Of a stretch of DNA of 64,000 nt, positions 12,550 through 25,800 are shown in pieces. The notes under the pieces were generated by a model, which worked only from the letters and a program-made list of their open reading frames with translations, was not told the origin of the DNA and ran no database searches. The DNA lies in assembly GCF_036588685.1 (NCBI RefSeq), contig NC_086375.1, positions 11,463,916 to 11,527,915 of the forward strand, read 5' to 3'. Origin of the DNA: Mytilus trossulus (Eukaryota > Mollusca > Bivalvia > Mytilida > Mytilidae). Position numbers and translations under genes: made by a program. The first letter of the stretch is position 1. Every line of letters starts with the position of its first letter.

Positions 12550-12846
12550 ATTAATCCCTTTCCACTTTGCGGGTGCGAGTGCTGCCTTGTAGCGGCATTA
12601 GCCTACTCTTTTTCGAAATCTACAAGGGTGTCTTTAACGTGCAAGAGATGTGGCTCTCTCTTAACACGGGTCAGCCATTTATCGTCCCTTTCCGACGGAC
12701 TATCATCGTTTCCTCAAGACCATACTCGCAGATGGTGTCAAGGGAGAGCCGAAAATTGAGTTCCTGAAATTTCCATCCCAAACGGGAATCGAACCAGGAA
12801 CCTTTTTGTTAGTAGTCCGATGCACTAACCACTACACCACGGCTCT
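12550..12846 (-). mobile_element. tRNA-derived SINE
   Basis: Read on the minus strand it starts with a tRNA-like head: 'gagccgtggtgtagtggtta' carries an A box, and 'ggttcgattcccg' is a good B box about 55 bp into the element. A body of about 230 bp follows, including 'ggctgacccgtgttaag' and 'cacgttaaagacaccct', which resembles conserved core domains of metazoan SINEs (assignment from memory). The head cannot be folded as an intact tRNA with a normal anticodon arm, and it continues directly into the SINE body. Confidence 0.8.
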
Positions 12847-12870
12847 GTTTTGGTCTTTGGAGGGAGTCCA

Positions 12871-12914
12871 TCATTCAATCCTTTTACTTGTAGTCATGGG
12901 AACAGGTATCTGTT
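12871..12914 (-). CDS. TAF1A: Candidate last coding exon of TAF1A
   Basis: On the minus strand 'gagatttcag' precedes this segment. Joined in phase to exon 11, which ends with one codon base, it gives 14 residues (EQIPVPMTTSKRIE) and then TGA. The total would be about 452 residues, against about 450 for the human protein. The pyrimidine tract is poor and the human C-terminal tail is not matched, so this is only the best candidate found downstream of exon 11. Confidence 0.3.
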
Positions 12915-13190
12915 CTGAAATCTCTTCTGTAGATTTCATCATTCCATACGTATGGCACCATTCAGGAAGGCCTTACTTTTAAAGTCAAGTCACTGAGGAC
13001 ATTAACATTTGTATTTTAGTCTTACTCAAATGTTGAAAGTCTTTATGTATATTTTGAAAATCTGAAAAATAAATAAAATAACTTAAAAACAAAATAATTG
13101 GATCATTTATTTTTATATACTTATATCACTGCCCATATGGTTGTCATTTTTTAATAAGGGCATTTGGATTCGATTATCATTCTTACCGTA

Positions 13191-13330
13191 TATACTGTGG
13201 AATCATTATTTTTTTGTGGAGTACAAATTTTTGTGATTTTCGTGGGTACAAATAAACCATAAAAATTAAATGTCCAAGTTTTTCTCAATCCACAAAAAAA
13301 ACCCAGGAAAATAAATGAATCATCAGTAGT
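13191..13330. mobile_element. MITE, 'ctac(a/t)gtggattcatt' family, copy 2
   Basis: A shorter copy: 'tatactgtggaatcatt' at the left and 'aatgaatcatcagtagt' at the right, with 'ttttcgtgggtacaaat' inside. Confidence 0.6.
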
Positions 13331-13459
13331 CTCTGTTAAACTTAATCATAACTTTTATAGAATAAGAGCTTGATTTATTGAAGGAAACCCTGTTGATTGC
13401 AGATGACTTTATGTTGATATGGATGCTTGCTGATATTTCATGGCTTTGGTTGGTTTACA

Positions 13460-13715
13460 TAAGTTGAACAATAACAACAATGAGACAACAACCCCGACCA
13501 ATGAGTCTTCAATACCTCTGAAAAATTCCTGCACTGAAGGGGGGCTTCAGATAGCCTCTAAACCAAAAATGTGTACTAGTTCAGTGAAAATGGATGTTAT
13601 ACTAAACTTTAAAACATATAAATGAACTAATATAAAAAAAAAACATACAAGACTAACGAAGGTCAGAGGCTGCTGACTTGGGACAGTTGCAAAAAAACAT
13701 CTTTTCCTGGATTTA
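13460..13715 (-). repeat. Dispersed repeat ('caacccgacca / gggacagttgc' family)
   Basis: This is the reverse-strand version of the copy at 17590-17965. Shared phrases on the plus strand are 'aatgagtcttcaatacc', 'actagttcagtgaaaatgg' and 'acaagactaacgaaggtcag'. Another copy is at 61855-62130. The adjacent open frames carry no domain. Confidence 0.7.
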
Positions 13716-13813
13716 TCTTTGTCAAGATTTCTCATACCAAAACATTTGAAAGCTTAAAATAGAACATACAAGAGTATGCATATGGAATAAACAAATATGT
13801 AAGTGACACTGAC

Positions 13814-16800
13814 CTTGACCTAAAACAAATACTGCATATCTAGCTTTACATAAACATAATTCACATTCCTCCCTTGTTTCTGGACAGTCATAGCTGGTAA
13901 AATGATACTGAGGCCACCATGATTGCCTTATCTTCCAAATTTCTTCTAAAGTATGAATCACCTCTAAACTGAAATGAAAATTTAAAACCACTGCAACAGA
14001 ATCTGTTATAAATGGAAATAATACTTTATAAATTTGCATGTGTCCTGAGTGCTTTCCTGGATATACTTTATAAGAATAACCCAAGTAATTATGAGGTCTT
14101 GAAAGGTTAATTTTGATTAGTTGAGGTAAGACGTCAAAGCAAAAATATAAAATAGCCTTTCAAGATGTCATAATTATTTGAACTATCATTACGAAGGCTC
14201 AAATCAAAACATTTAAAAAACAGGGATGTGTAAATGTGTAGAAATGAATAAAAAGGATCTAATTGAAGTTAAATTTATCTAATTTCAACATTGCTGAAGA
14301 CTTTGTAAATACTGTGAATTCATTTATTTTCGTGGGTACCAATTTTCGTGGATTGAGGAAAACTATTATTGTCCTGGATATTTGATTTCGTGGTTTTCCA
14401 AAAGTCTGCATTTAATCATACAGAACATTTGCAATTTGTTGAACATTTAAATTGTTGGTTTCCCTGTGCCCACAAAGTCCACAGAATTTGGTATCCAACG
14501 AATTATAATGAATCCACAGTACCTCACTTTCGTGTAATTTATTTACAAGGAATTTATCAGTCATAAAACTACAAATGATACATAATTAGGTGTTGCACCA
14601 TGAAACATAAATACATTTTGTTTCATTTCATTTCTTGCAATTTCAATGAATTTTGAAAAGTTGTTTTGCTTTTACATACGTTAATTTATTTTACAACAAT
14701 TTGGTTATGGGCTTAGGTTGTAAATTGAACAAACTTTTTTTTTTTCAGAACAATCTTTTAAGTATGTGTCTTAATCAATCATTCTTACCAACCTTTTGTT
14801 TCTTGTATCAATCAAGTCTACCAGTAGTTTCCAAGGTTTTAATTCTTGCTGCCAACAACTGTAATCCAGTAAATAAAACAGGAAATTCAAGGCTTCTGGT
14901 ATTTTATTATCTGAAACAGAAAAATTATCCTTAAAATATAAACTAATCGATAAAAAAATCAAATATTAAAAAATATTTAGATAGTGACAGAACAACACAT
15001 TAGTTTACAAATGCTTTATTGCAGTATAAGCTTCTAACCAGAAATAAACTATAAAATACCAGACCCTTTATCTTTTTCTACATGTTACCGATTTGTATTT
15101 ATGCAAATGATCGTGAAAGCCATAACAATAACCATTGTTGTAAGATGTCATATGAGTGAAATAATCAAATTTATCCTACATGTGAGATTATCTGTTTTTA
15201 TATAACTTGGAGATCAAGGTACTTCATGACAGCGAGTGCAATAAATTCATCTATCTTTTTCATAAACTATTCATTTATTCCTATTGTTTACCTATTCATT
15301 TATCATTTTTTATGTTCCTGAAAATTGATGTTGTTTAAAAATTAACAATTCCCTATACATATTTGAAAAAAAAATGTGTTTAAATGAATTCCAACCTTCA
15401 ACCAATTTGTTGCATAACTGTAAAACCAAAGAATCTGAGGGACACTTTTCTGCAATATTCTGAAAGAAAAATAACATTAAAACTGATTTTAATGGTGAAC
15501 CAATTAATTGCATTATCAAAGTCTGAAATAGTGTTTAAAAATTAATAATGTTTAAAAAAAAATATATATATTAAATGCTAGGAAGAACAGTTTATTTTGT
15601 TATTTTTTATCTGTTTTTTTTTTATTTTTGACAATCAACTGTCTTCTCATTTTCATTTTAAAAAATCCAATTAAAGCTTTAAAAATTCTCTCTCTAGTAG
15701 GTATTGCAAAACCTAGTTCTATATAAACAGCAAAATGACATGAATGTGTAGGTAAAGGTAATTCTTTGGCTAGCTTGCTTATTAGCAGAACTGTGAAATC
15801 ATTATAAGGTTAAGTATACTACCCTCCTTTTTGGAGTGTTCTAATCCTAAAGGAGGGTAGTATACCTAGCCTACTAATGACTTCACCGTTCATCTAGAAA
15901 GCAAGCTAGCCAAAGAATTACCTTTACCTACACTCCCAAGACATTTTTCTATAAAACATGTAAACACCATTAGATATGACTCTAATAAATGTACTACATA
16001 AATCGAATAATAAAACATGAATACCCTTATTAATTTCTGAATTAACAGTTATACATTATTACCATTAGTAATTGAATCTCCTCGTTCTCAGAGAAACCAT
16101 TTCTTACACAGAAATAGTAGAAATATTTGTGAGCATTTAGATTATCTGTATTTCTGTCTCTGTAATCTGTCAGGATATCTTTTGCTTCTTCTGTTTTGTC
16201 ATAGTGTTCTAAAATCTGAAACAGAAAAATATTTTTAATCATTTGTTTATTAGATAAATAAAATGACGGATGCATAGCTATATTAAACAAAAACAGCCAT
16301 TATATGATGTTGAAACAAGGATACATCACCCTGAAAGAAGTATGTCAACTAAAAACAGTATTTGTAGGGGATATACTTCTTTGGGCAATCATGCTGTTTA
16401 ATATGTGGTGGCAAATATTACATGTATACCAGGATTTTATTTTTTATTTTATTGTTGGTGTTTTCACTCTACTTTTAAGCACTGCTTTAGGGCTATTTCA
16501 TGGCTGTCAGTTTTTATTGGTGAAGGAAGCTGGAATGCCCAGAAAAAAACACTGAATATTTACTTGGCTGACTCAATCAAGTATTTAATGCACTTGTTCA
16601 CAAGATCAGTTTGCAGGCAGCAGAAAAAGGTACAAGGGAGACAACAGAAACAAAATATTTACAGAGATAGGAGTGACAGCAATCCCCTATTCCATCAAGC
16701 ATCCCTTCTAATCAATTTTCAGTAAAAAAAACATGTTTCAAAATTAATGAAATAAATGAAGAATTTGTATGTAGGACACAGATGATGCCCTACTTGTATA

Positions 16801-19800
16801 AAATGCTATAAAGGGACATAACTAAAGAATTGTAAAGGTGACAGCTACTAAATTCAAACTTTATCTGCGTTTTGTGATATAATGTAATAAGCATTGTGTT
16901 TAAGTTACATAACATTTGTTGAAGCAAATGGTTGAAGAAAACAAATTTTGGGACCTACAGACCAAGAAGAGTAACACTTAATGCACCCTATGTAGACAGT
17001 GAGGGCATAACAACTGAATCAATTCTTGTGTTGGACAATCACAAACAAAAGTTCTTAACAAAGAAATTTGTATACCCATCCCATTCTAAAACATAATCTA
17101 CCAGGACTGACATGAATAATTTGTTAACTTTTGAGTAAATTTGTATAAATACCTCTACATGTTTAGTAACAAATATATCCCAGACTCCAATCTCTCCTGA
17201 GACTTGCTGGAAACCAATCATAGCTTTCTGTGCATAAACAGCCATTATTTCTTCATAGTTAGATACAAGGTCACCTATAAATAGCAGGTAAAATTACTTT
17301 CTGTTAGTCCTTGTGACATAGATATATCTGTCAGACCTGTCATACAATGTAAAGTGTTGAGCTAGCTTTGAAATCAGGTTCAATCCACCATTTGCTACAT
17401 ACAAAAATGCCTGTACTAAGTCAGGAATATGACAGTTGTTATCCATTTGTTTGATGTGTTTGGGCTTTTGATATTCCCATTTGATTAGAGACTTTTTGTT
17501 TTGAACTTTCCTTGGAGGTTAGTATTTTTGTGATTTTACTGTTTCCATGGATATATCTGTCAGACCTGAGTCTTAGTCACAAAATGTGAAAAATAAATGG
17601 TTTTATAGTGCTAAACCTCTCACTTTTATACCAGTCCCATCAAATTCCGTTATATTTACAATGATGCATGAAGAAAACAGACATAACCCTGCCGCATTTT
17701 TGCACCTGTCCCAAATCAGGAGCCTCTGGTCTTTGTTAGTCTTGTATTATTTTTATTTTAGTTTCTTGTGTACAATTTGGAAATTAGTATGGCGTTCATT
17801 ATCACTGAACTAGTATATATTTGTTTAGGGGCCAGCTGAAGGACGCCTCCGGGTGTTGGAATTTCTCGTTACATTGAAGACCTGTTGGTGACCTTCTGCT
17901 GATGTTTTTTTTTCTATGGTCGGGTTGTTGTCTCTTTGATACATTCCCCATTTCCATTCTCAATTTTATATAATAAATAAGATAGTCAAAATATGGGTAC
18001 AGCAGTCATCGCTGCGTTACAATCTCAAAACAAACAAGCATTTACAAAAAAAAGGTAAATGAAAATGATTAAAGTAAATGTAAATTTAAGTTTGTTCAAA
18101 TTATAATAAAACAAGCTAGGTCTAAGTAAGTACAGACACTAAAATTAATATGCATGTGACAGTTAAAGACATGGAACAGGTTAATATTTGAGTGGAAAAG
18201 AGAAAGAAAACAACAACAAAAAATAGTCATTTGAAATGGTAAGAAATGTTCTGGAAAAGGTCTTTTCTCTCTTGTATCTTCAAAAGATCATTGTCTCTTA
18301 ACTTGAAGGCTAGCAAAGGATTAACATACCATAAAAAATTGTAAATTCTAAACTAATAATGTTCAATGTAAACCCCTATGAACTCACTGACTTACTATTT
18401 TCATCCAAATCTTTAATTTTCATCTTCAGAAACTTCCATTCCACATACCATACCAAACCTAGATACGATTTGTATAAAACCTCAGTGTGATGATCTCGAG
18501 CATTCTTTTGGAATCTTGTCTGTTTTATTTTTTCCTAAGAAAAACGCAAAATGGTCAACTCTCTATTCATTATCAACTATAAAAATCATTTAGTGAAAAC
18601 AATAGAGTATAAGGTGTCAAAACTGTAATTCAAAGTTAGTTTTAGATTTTGATTTATCACAAACAAAAACAAAGGAGTAGGTTCAGTAAGACCCCTTTTT
18701 GGCCCCAAAATAAAGCAGTTTTACAAAATTGTTAAAATGTATACTTTTAGTTATTCATTGGAAAGTAGAATGCTCCTGCTAAATAAATATGGGCTGTGTT
18801 TGACAATGCAATGCACATATATCGGGTACTAGCATCATTAAGTCATGCTTAATTACTAAAATCTTCACAATTATAGCATTTCAGTTATATTTTAGACAGT
18901 TTCTGTCTTAAATGAAAGTGGCCGCATTCATGTTCATTCTTAATATTGAAATGTAAGTTGTATTTGATGATAATACATAACATATATAAAGGTTGATGAG
19001 GAACGAGGCCACTTTCATTATTGACATAAACATCTGAAAAGTGACAATTTTTGGCATATTTGATAGAATTTTCATATGTAAGCTAAAATCGAGGCATTTG
19101 TAATGAGTAAATCAGTCAAAATCATTTACATATACTTATTGAATCAACTAAAATAGACACTTAAGTGTTTAAAAAGTGTCTAAAATCTTTCATCAGATGA
19201 ACTTGAAATTTGAGGCAAAAATCAGCCCTTACCGAATTAGCATTGTGGCTACCAAAATCTCTCTCTTATATGATGATTAAAAACAAAAAGAACAAATATT
19301 CCAGCTATGATTATTTGGAATATCTTCTAATTTTCACTAATTTGTACTATATTTGTATAAACTTCAAGCTTTACCTGTATTATTAAAACTGGGTTTTTTT
19401 TAAAGTGATTATTTTCAAAGGGTTAAATATTTCATAGTGGTGTCTTGTCAGGGCTTTGTTTGGACTTGTTTGTTTGCTTTTTGGCCTTGAATGTTTGTCC
19501 CTTATATTTTATGAACTGTGCATTAGCATTCAGATATCGCAGATCAAATTTATTAGTTCATAGTGTGTTGATTTACGTTTTTGATTGAGTTAAGCCTGCC
19601 AATTGAAATTTTATGATGTGTTTTTCTATGTTGTGATGTCATGCTATTGTTTCAGAAAAAGGGAGAAGGCTTGGTACCATTAAAACGTTTAATCCCGCTG
19701 CAAATGTTTGCACCTGTCCTAAGTCAGGAATCTGATGTACAGTAGTTGTCGTTTGTTTATGTAATTTGTATGTGTTTCTCGTTTCTCCTTTTTTTATATA

Positions 19801-22800
19801 GATTAGACCATTGGTTTTCCCATTTGAATGGTTTTACACTAGTAATTTTGGGGCCCTTTGTGGATTGTTGTTCGGTGTGAGCCAAGGCTCCGTGTTGAAG
19901 GCCATACATTGACCTATGATGGTTTACTTTTATAAATTGTTATTTGGATGGAGAGTTGTCTCATTGGCACTCACACCACATCTTCCTATATCTATATATT
20001 TTTAAAAGAAAATACCACTGTACCTACAATATCTATTAAATAAACATCCTATAGTTAAAAGAAAAAGGACTGAACGCTCTCCATAAAAAAAACCAGTTAA
20101 AACAGAATTTGTCTTTAAAGTAAAATCCCTCATAACTTACAAGTTCTTAATGAAAGAGATTTTATGCAACTCAAAATGATTTCTGCGATTGTTTGATTAT
20201 TTTTTGATGGTACATGTACATCCTGTCACACATTTTTCATTCATCAAAACATCTCACTATTTTCTGATTGCACAGCTCTGAAGTTTTAGTTGTCTCCCCT
20301 TATTCTGTTATTCAAATATTCAACGTAGATAATAGGCAAAAATTACTCAATTTCAAATAGTTTCATATTGCTTTGGTACATTGATTATAAATGTATACAT
20401 ACAGATATACATGTGGGAAAAATATAATCACAATAAATATCATTCTGACCTGTGAAATCTGTTTTGCATCATCAATTTTACCATGATGAAGTAAAAACAT
20501 GAGGTACTCTAACAAAACTTCCTGACAACTGAGTTGACGTACAGTCTTCAATTCCCTACAAATCAAATACATTTTAATTATAAAACAGCTTATAGATACG
20601 CATTACACAATCAAGCTTTGTCCATACAGAGAGTTCATCAACAATAAAATGAAAAGTCTCTATTAGGTTTGAATTATATTGAATTAGAATACTCCCCAAT
20701 TTAAGTCAGCCGTTATCATACACAAGATTGATAATAGAGGTTATTATATGAGCTATTATTGGGATTTTTTTCAAAGGAACGCAAAAAACAACATTAAACA
20801 TCAAACAATGGCACACTTTAATGTTCATTTTATTGTATATGCAATATATATTTAAAAAAATAAAGAAAGTTAAAAACATTTGTGCTAGCAGCTGAGAAGA
20901 AAAATGATTCGTGCGAATTTTCCGACCTAAACCTTTATTATTTGTTTATCATATGCAACATGACTTGTTTCACACATCAAATATTGTTTTTTTCTTCTTG
21001 CTTGATTACCATGATTACAAGTATACTTTTATTTTTTTCTAAAATCAAAGCCTAGTATGAGCTAAGTCCAAATATCCCTGTCAGATCAGAAAATATAAAT
21101 AAACTTTGTCCTATATTCAGTTCAAAGGGGTTCTCATTGGGGGGTTCTGATCCAGGATCCTGCTTACTTTTTTGTCAGATTCCCATTTTTTTTGTCGTTT
21201 CCCGGGTCCTGCTAGACTTCATTTCATATTTTCACGACACAATAATTTTATTTTCACATATCACTCTTACAAAAAAATCAGCAATCCCGCATCTCGCTTA
21301 GACCCCATTGAGACCCACTTCAAATAGCTAATGGGTAATTATTAAAAACCTAAAGCTGTTCTTATATTACAATGTATTTTTATGAAGAACAATTCTACCA
21401 GTTTTGAATTCCGCAAATATTGTCTAGGAAAAATCATTCTTACTTGACAAGTTGCTGCACCAATGGGACTGAAGATTCAGATACATACATAACTTCCATA
21501 CTTGTCTGGAAATACAATTAAGCATAGGACAATATTTACTTTAGATGTATGTTTCATTATAATACTTTATTCTTATTGGCTAATTGCACATCACGTGTCA
21601 TTCCTTCAGCAATTGCATTACTCAATAAAACTTTTCATTTATTATAACATGTGGTCCCACAATAAAATGCACAGGTGAATTAAATAAAAAAAACATTATT
21701 AAATTCGTGTTTTCATGATCAGGGCTAAAAAATATAACTATAAGTATTGAATGCTTCTTTTTGTAACTTCATAGGGCTTCCGCACTTCATACAAAATGTA
21801 CTTCGGTCAAGACTTTTAAACCCCAATGAAGTTACAAAAAGAAGCATTCAATTCTTAAATGAATTCTACAGACCATGTAAAACATAGAGTAATGTATATT
21901 GAGCTAAGCAAACTCAAGTTTATGTCATTTGAAAAATGACCAAAATCAGATAATTAAATTCCTGTACTTGTTGAAGGACAGACCAAATAATTTTCAAATT
22001 TTCAAATATGCTTTCATCATGCAGCTGTCAATTCTTATAATGTAATAAAATTTCATAAAATTATTATTAAAGCAAATAAGGCTCTTCACAGTTAGTTTGG
22101 CTATATTGGATAGGGGCCAGATTTTTTAGAAAAAGGTGGAAATAGTATGAAAGTATGGGAAATCATATGTGTGTTTCCAAGCATCTGCTCTGTTTAATGA
22201 TTTTTTCTCATATTTTTCACACCATTTTTACACCAAAAGCCACAAAACAAAATTGATAAAATATAATACTGTACCTTCCAGAATGTTGTAAGTTCATGTT
22301 TAGATATCTGTTTTATGACTGGTACCACTTGAGACCATCTATGGGAGGACAAACATTCTCTGAGAACATCCAGTAGTTTGGGTATGACCATATCAACATT
22401 GTTATCTCCCTTCGTACACAATGGATCATCTGTGTAAAATAAATTAATCCTTACAACATTCAAGATAAGCAACAATGATTTAAGGTGGTACCTAACACTT
22501 TAACTAAAATTAATTTGGCTCGTTTAATTTTCTTAAAATTTGGATAAAGTATTTACTTTGACCCTTTAACAAAAATATAAGAATTTCAAAAAATTTGAAC
22601 CAACCTTTTAATCAGAAAAAATACACTGGTTTTATAGCAGTTTTACAAACACTTATTTTAATCATTGAGAAGCATAATATTCCCTTATGAACACAACATC
22701 ATTAAAAGGATCTGCTGAGTTTACAGAGTTATCTCCCTGTAGTGTTAGGTACCTCCTTAAGTTGCATGAATAACTGAATTATCTGGATAAAAACAGACAA

Positions 22801-25800
22801 ATTTACACTGTTTTATGCAAATTGGTTCGCAATGATGTAAAGTAAAAAAAGTTCCCTTAAAATTTTGCATCACACAAATTTGACATCATAATTAAAAAGT
22901 GATTTGTTGTTTCACTTTGATGTCAGAAGTTAATCAGGAGACAGATCTACAGTCCTCTGGGTCATACATTTTGTAATTCAGCTATATACCAAAAGTGTAA
23001 ATATATCTTACTCTATTAAACATGTTAAAGCATGAAAAACAAGTATTGTACACCAATCAAAAGTACTTAATCTAACGCTAAATGCCTTAAAAGTCAGTGG
23101 TTCTCTTTTTTGCCTTATAGATTAACTCTGATGTGTCATCAAGTAAAAATCAATTAGATTTATCACATGGATGAATACACCTCTCATCATGAATATGATA
23201 AGATGACTACTGTAAATTCTGAGATTATTGTGTGTATTTATTACTTAGATTTTGTCATTTTAAACTAAAATGAGATTTTAATTTTAGCGATATTGAGAGA
23301 AATCTTGTTTAATTCACAGAAAAAGTTTCACAATGTGAGTTTAACTTATTGCTATTTTAACCCTTTCGCATATTTCGCAATAATAAAAACATCTCAATAA
23401 TTTCTAAATTTTTAGTATTTGTGTTACAAGTGTTAAAACATCCTTCAATGAAAGAGTATCTGATATACTTACACATGTATATCATTTACGACACAAAAAT
23501 GGTCAAGGGACTTAGTATGACTCATATTGTTTATATATATATGTTATTATCAGTTTATGGTATTTGCCTGTTTTCAGTTCTTTGTCCAACGTATTTAACC
23601 AAAGCAGTGGTGCACTTGGATCCTCTGGTGATGAATCAAACAAAATTTCACAAATGTCCCTCTGCAAAAATAAAATATTAGAACTTGTAATTTACATCAG
23701 ATGATCTGACATACAAATATATCTCAATATGAAAAATAATAAATAAAAAATGAGCCATGGCAATTTATATATATTTCCCAAGTTCTAAAACAGTTCTGAG
23801 AATATTTGTGAGAAAATATAAATAAAATACTTCGCTGAGCACAGCCTGATAAGACATCAGAGGCCGAAACCCTGAACAGTTGTGGAAAGTTTGGACACAT
23901 TATTCAAGAGTGATACTGTCTGCTGTGTCCAAACTTTCCACAACTGTTCAGGGTAAGACATCAGAGGTCTTATCAGGCTATGGTTGGCAAAGAAAGTGTC
24001 TGAATATGCATTGTGATCATATTTTAGACATACAAAATGTAATATATCCAAAATTAAATTATATGAATTTAATAAATAAAAGAGTTGAATCCCGCTAAAT
24101 TTGGGACTACTTTTCACAAGTGATGAAGTGTGGCTAGTTGGTAGGACTAAATATTTCAAACTTTTTCCTCCTGAATAGAGGTGTAAGTTGGATTTCAAAT
24201 CTCAGATCCGGACATCCTGGCATTTTCATTTTTCAGGGGGTGATGCGATCAGGAATCCTCTAGATTTTTCATCTATTTGAAGGTGATTACTGATAATTTA
24301 TATTGCCGATTATTTTTTAACCAGAAGTTAAAGTATGTTAAAAGTCAAAATCGAGATATTACATAGTGTCTTTAACAATATTAAAAGAGTAAAATTACTA
24401 TGTTTAACTGGTAATGATATCGATATACCAATTAAATTAATTTGCATTGAAGTCTATGGAATAGGTAGAAGATTCTTATTCGCATCACCTCTCAACATTG
24501 TTTACATAACACAAAGTCTAATCATTGATTGGTCAGTTACATGTTGGTCTGCAATTGTCAAGAAACGTAAATCATGGAAAAAATATAAATATTCAAGAAA
24601 TAATTTGTCATATGTCAAATATGTGAAGGATCGCAATGAATGTACAAATACTGTTAAAAATGCCAAACTTAGTTTTGAACAAAAAGTGGCCTCAGAATCA
24701 AAGACTAATGTAAAGTCGTTTTGGAATTATGTTAACAGTAAACTCAAGACTAGATCAGGAATAGGTACGCTTGAGAAACCGGATGGTACTTTAGCATCCA
24801 GTACTGCTGACAAAGTTGAAGTTTTAAATCAGTTTTTTACTAGTGTTTTTACTCAAACAGAGGACTTGAAAGATTATGATACTAATTCAGTGTCGAACAA
24901 TTATTTAAATGATATTAATATTTACCAGGAAGATGTGATAAAGAAACTTAATAAATTAAAGACAGATAAATCTGCAGGACCTGATGGTCTTCATCCGAAA
25001 GTTTTATATGAAGTTAGACATGCAATTTGTTATCCATTGTTTCTAATTCTTAATAAGTCTATCAAAGAGGGGAAAGTTCCAGACGATTGGAAAAATGCCT
25101 TAGTATCACCGATATTTAAGAAAGGAAAAAAACTAAAACCTGGTAATTATAGACCTGTAAGCTTAACATCAGTGGTATGTAAGATATGTGAATCCATTAT
25201 TAGAGACAATATTATGAAGTTTATTCTCACAAACATCTTTTACTAGTAGTCAATATGGCTTCCGTCCTGGTAGATCATGTGTTACTCAACTCCTAGAGGT
25301 TCTGGATGAGTGGTCAGAATTAATTGATAGTGGTTTTCCACTGGACTCGATTTTCCTTGATTTTTCCAACTTGCAAGGCGTTTGATACCGTACCGCATCA
25401 GTGTTTATTTTTGAAACTTGAAAAACTTGGAATAAAGGGATGCATTTTGAATTGGATAAAAAGTTTTCTATCTGGACGTAAGCAATGTGTTCGTATAAAT
25501 AACACAACATCAACATGGTCAGACGTTGTGAGCGGTGTACCTCAGGGAAGTGTTTTAGGACCAGTTCTTTTCTTAACATTTATAAATGATCTTCCTGATG
25601 TAGTAGAGGGCATAGTGAAAAATTTTGCTGATGATTGTAAAGTTTATTCTAAAGTCTCGTCAGATTATGAGCGAAGTAAGTTACAGGAAAATTTGGACAG
25701 ATTATGTGAATGGTCAGATATGTCGAAATTAAAAAATTTAATGCTGCTAAATGTAAAGTATTGCATATTAATCCTGACAATGACCTGCAATATCGTTATA

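Noticed and set aside
12780-12846. A tRNA gene on the minus strand (good A and B boxes).
   Set aside because: The head does not give a clean cloverleaf and runs straight into a SINE body of about 230 bp, so it is a tRNA-derived SINE.
14785-14792. Donor 'gtaaga' for TAF1A exon 10 (4 nt further downstream).
   Set aside because: It is the better-looking site, but it breaks the frame into exon 11; the 'gttggt' donor at 14792 keeps the conserved EIWKIRQSWWPQ segment in frame.
16304-16725. A possible small membrane protein gene antisense in TAF1A.
   Set aside because: The sequence resembles a dispersed repeat and shows no domain or conserved start.
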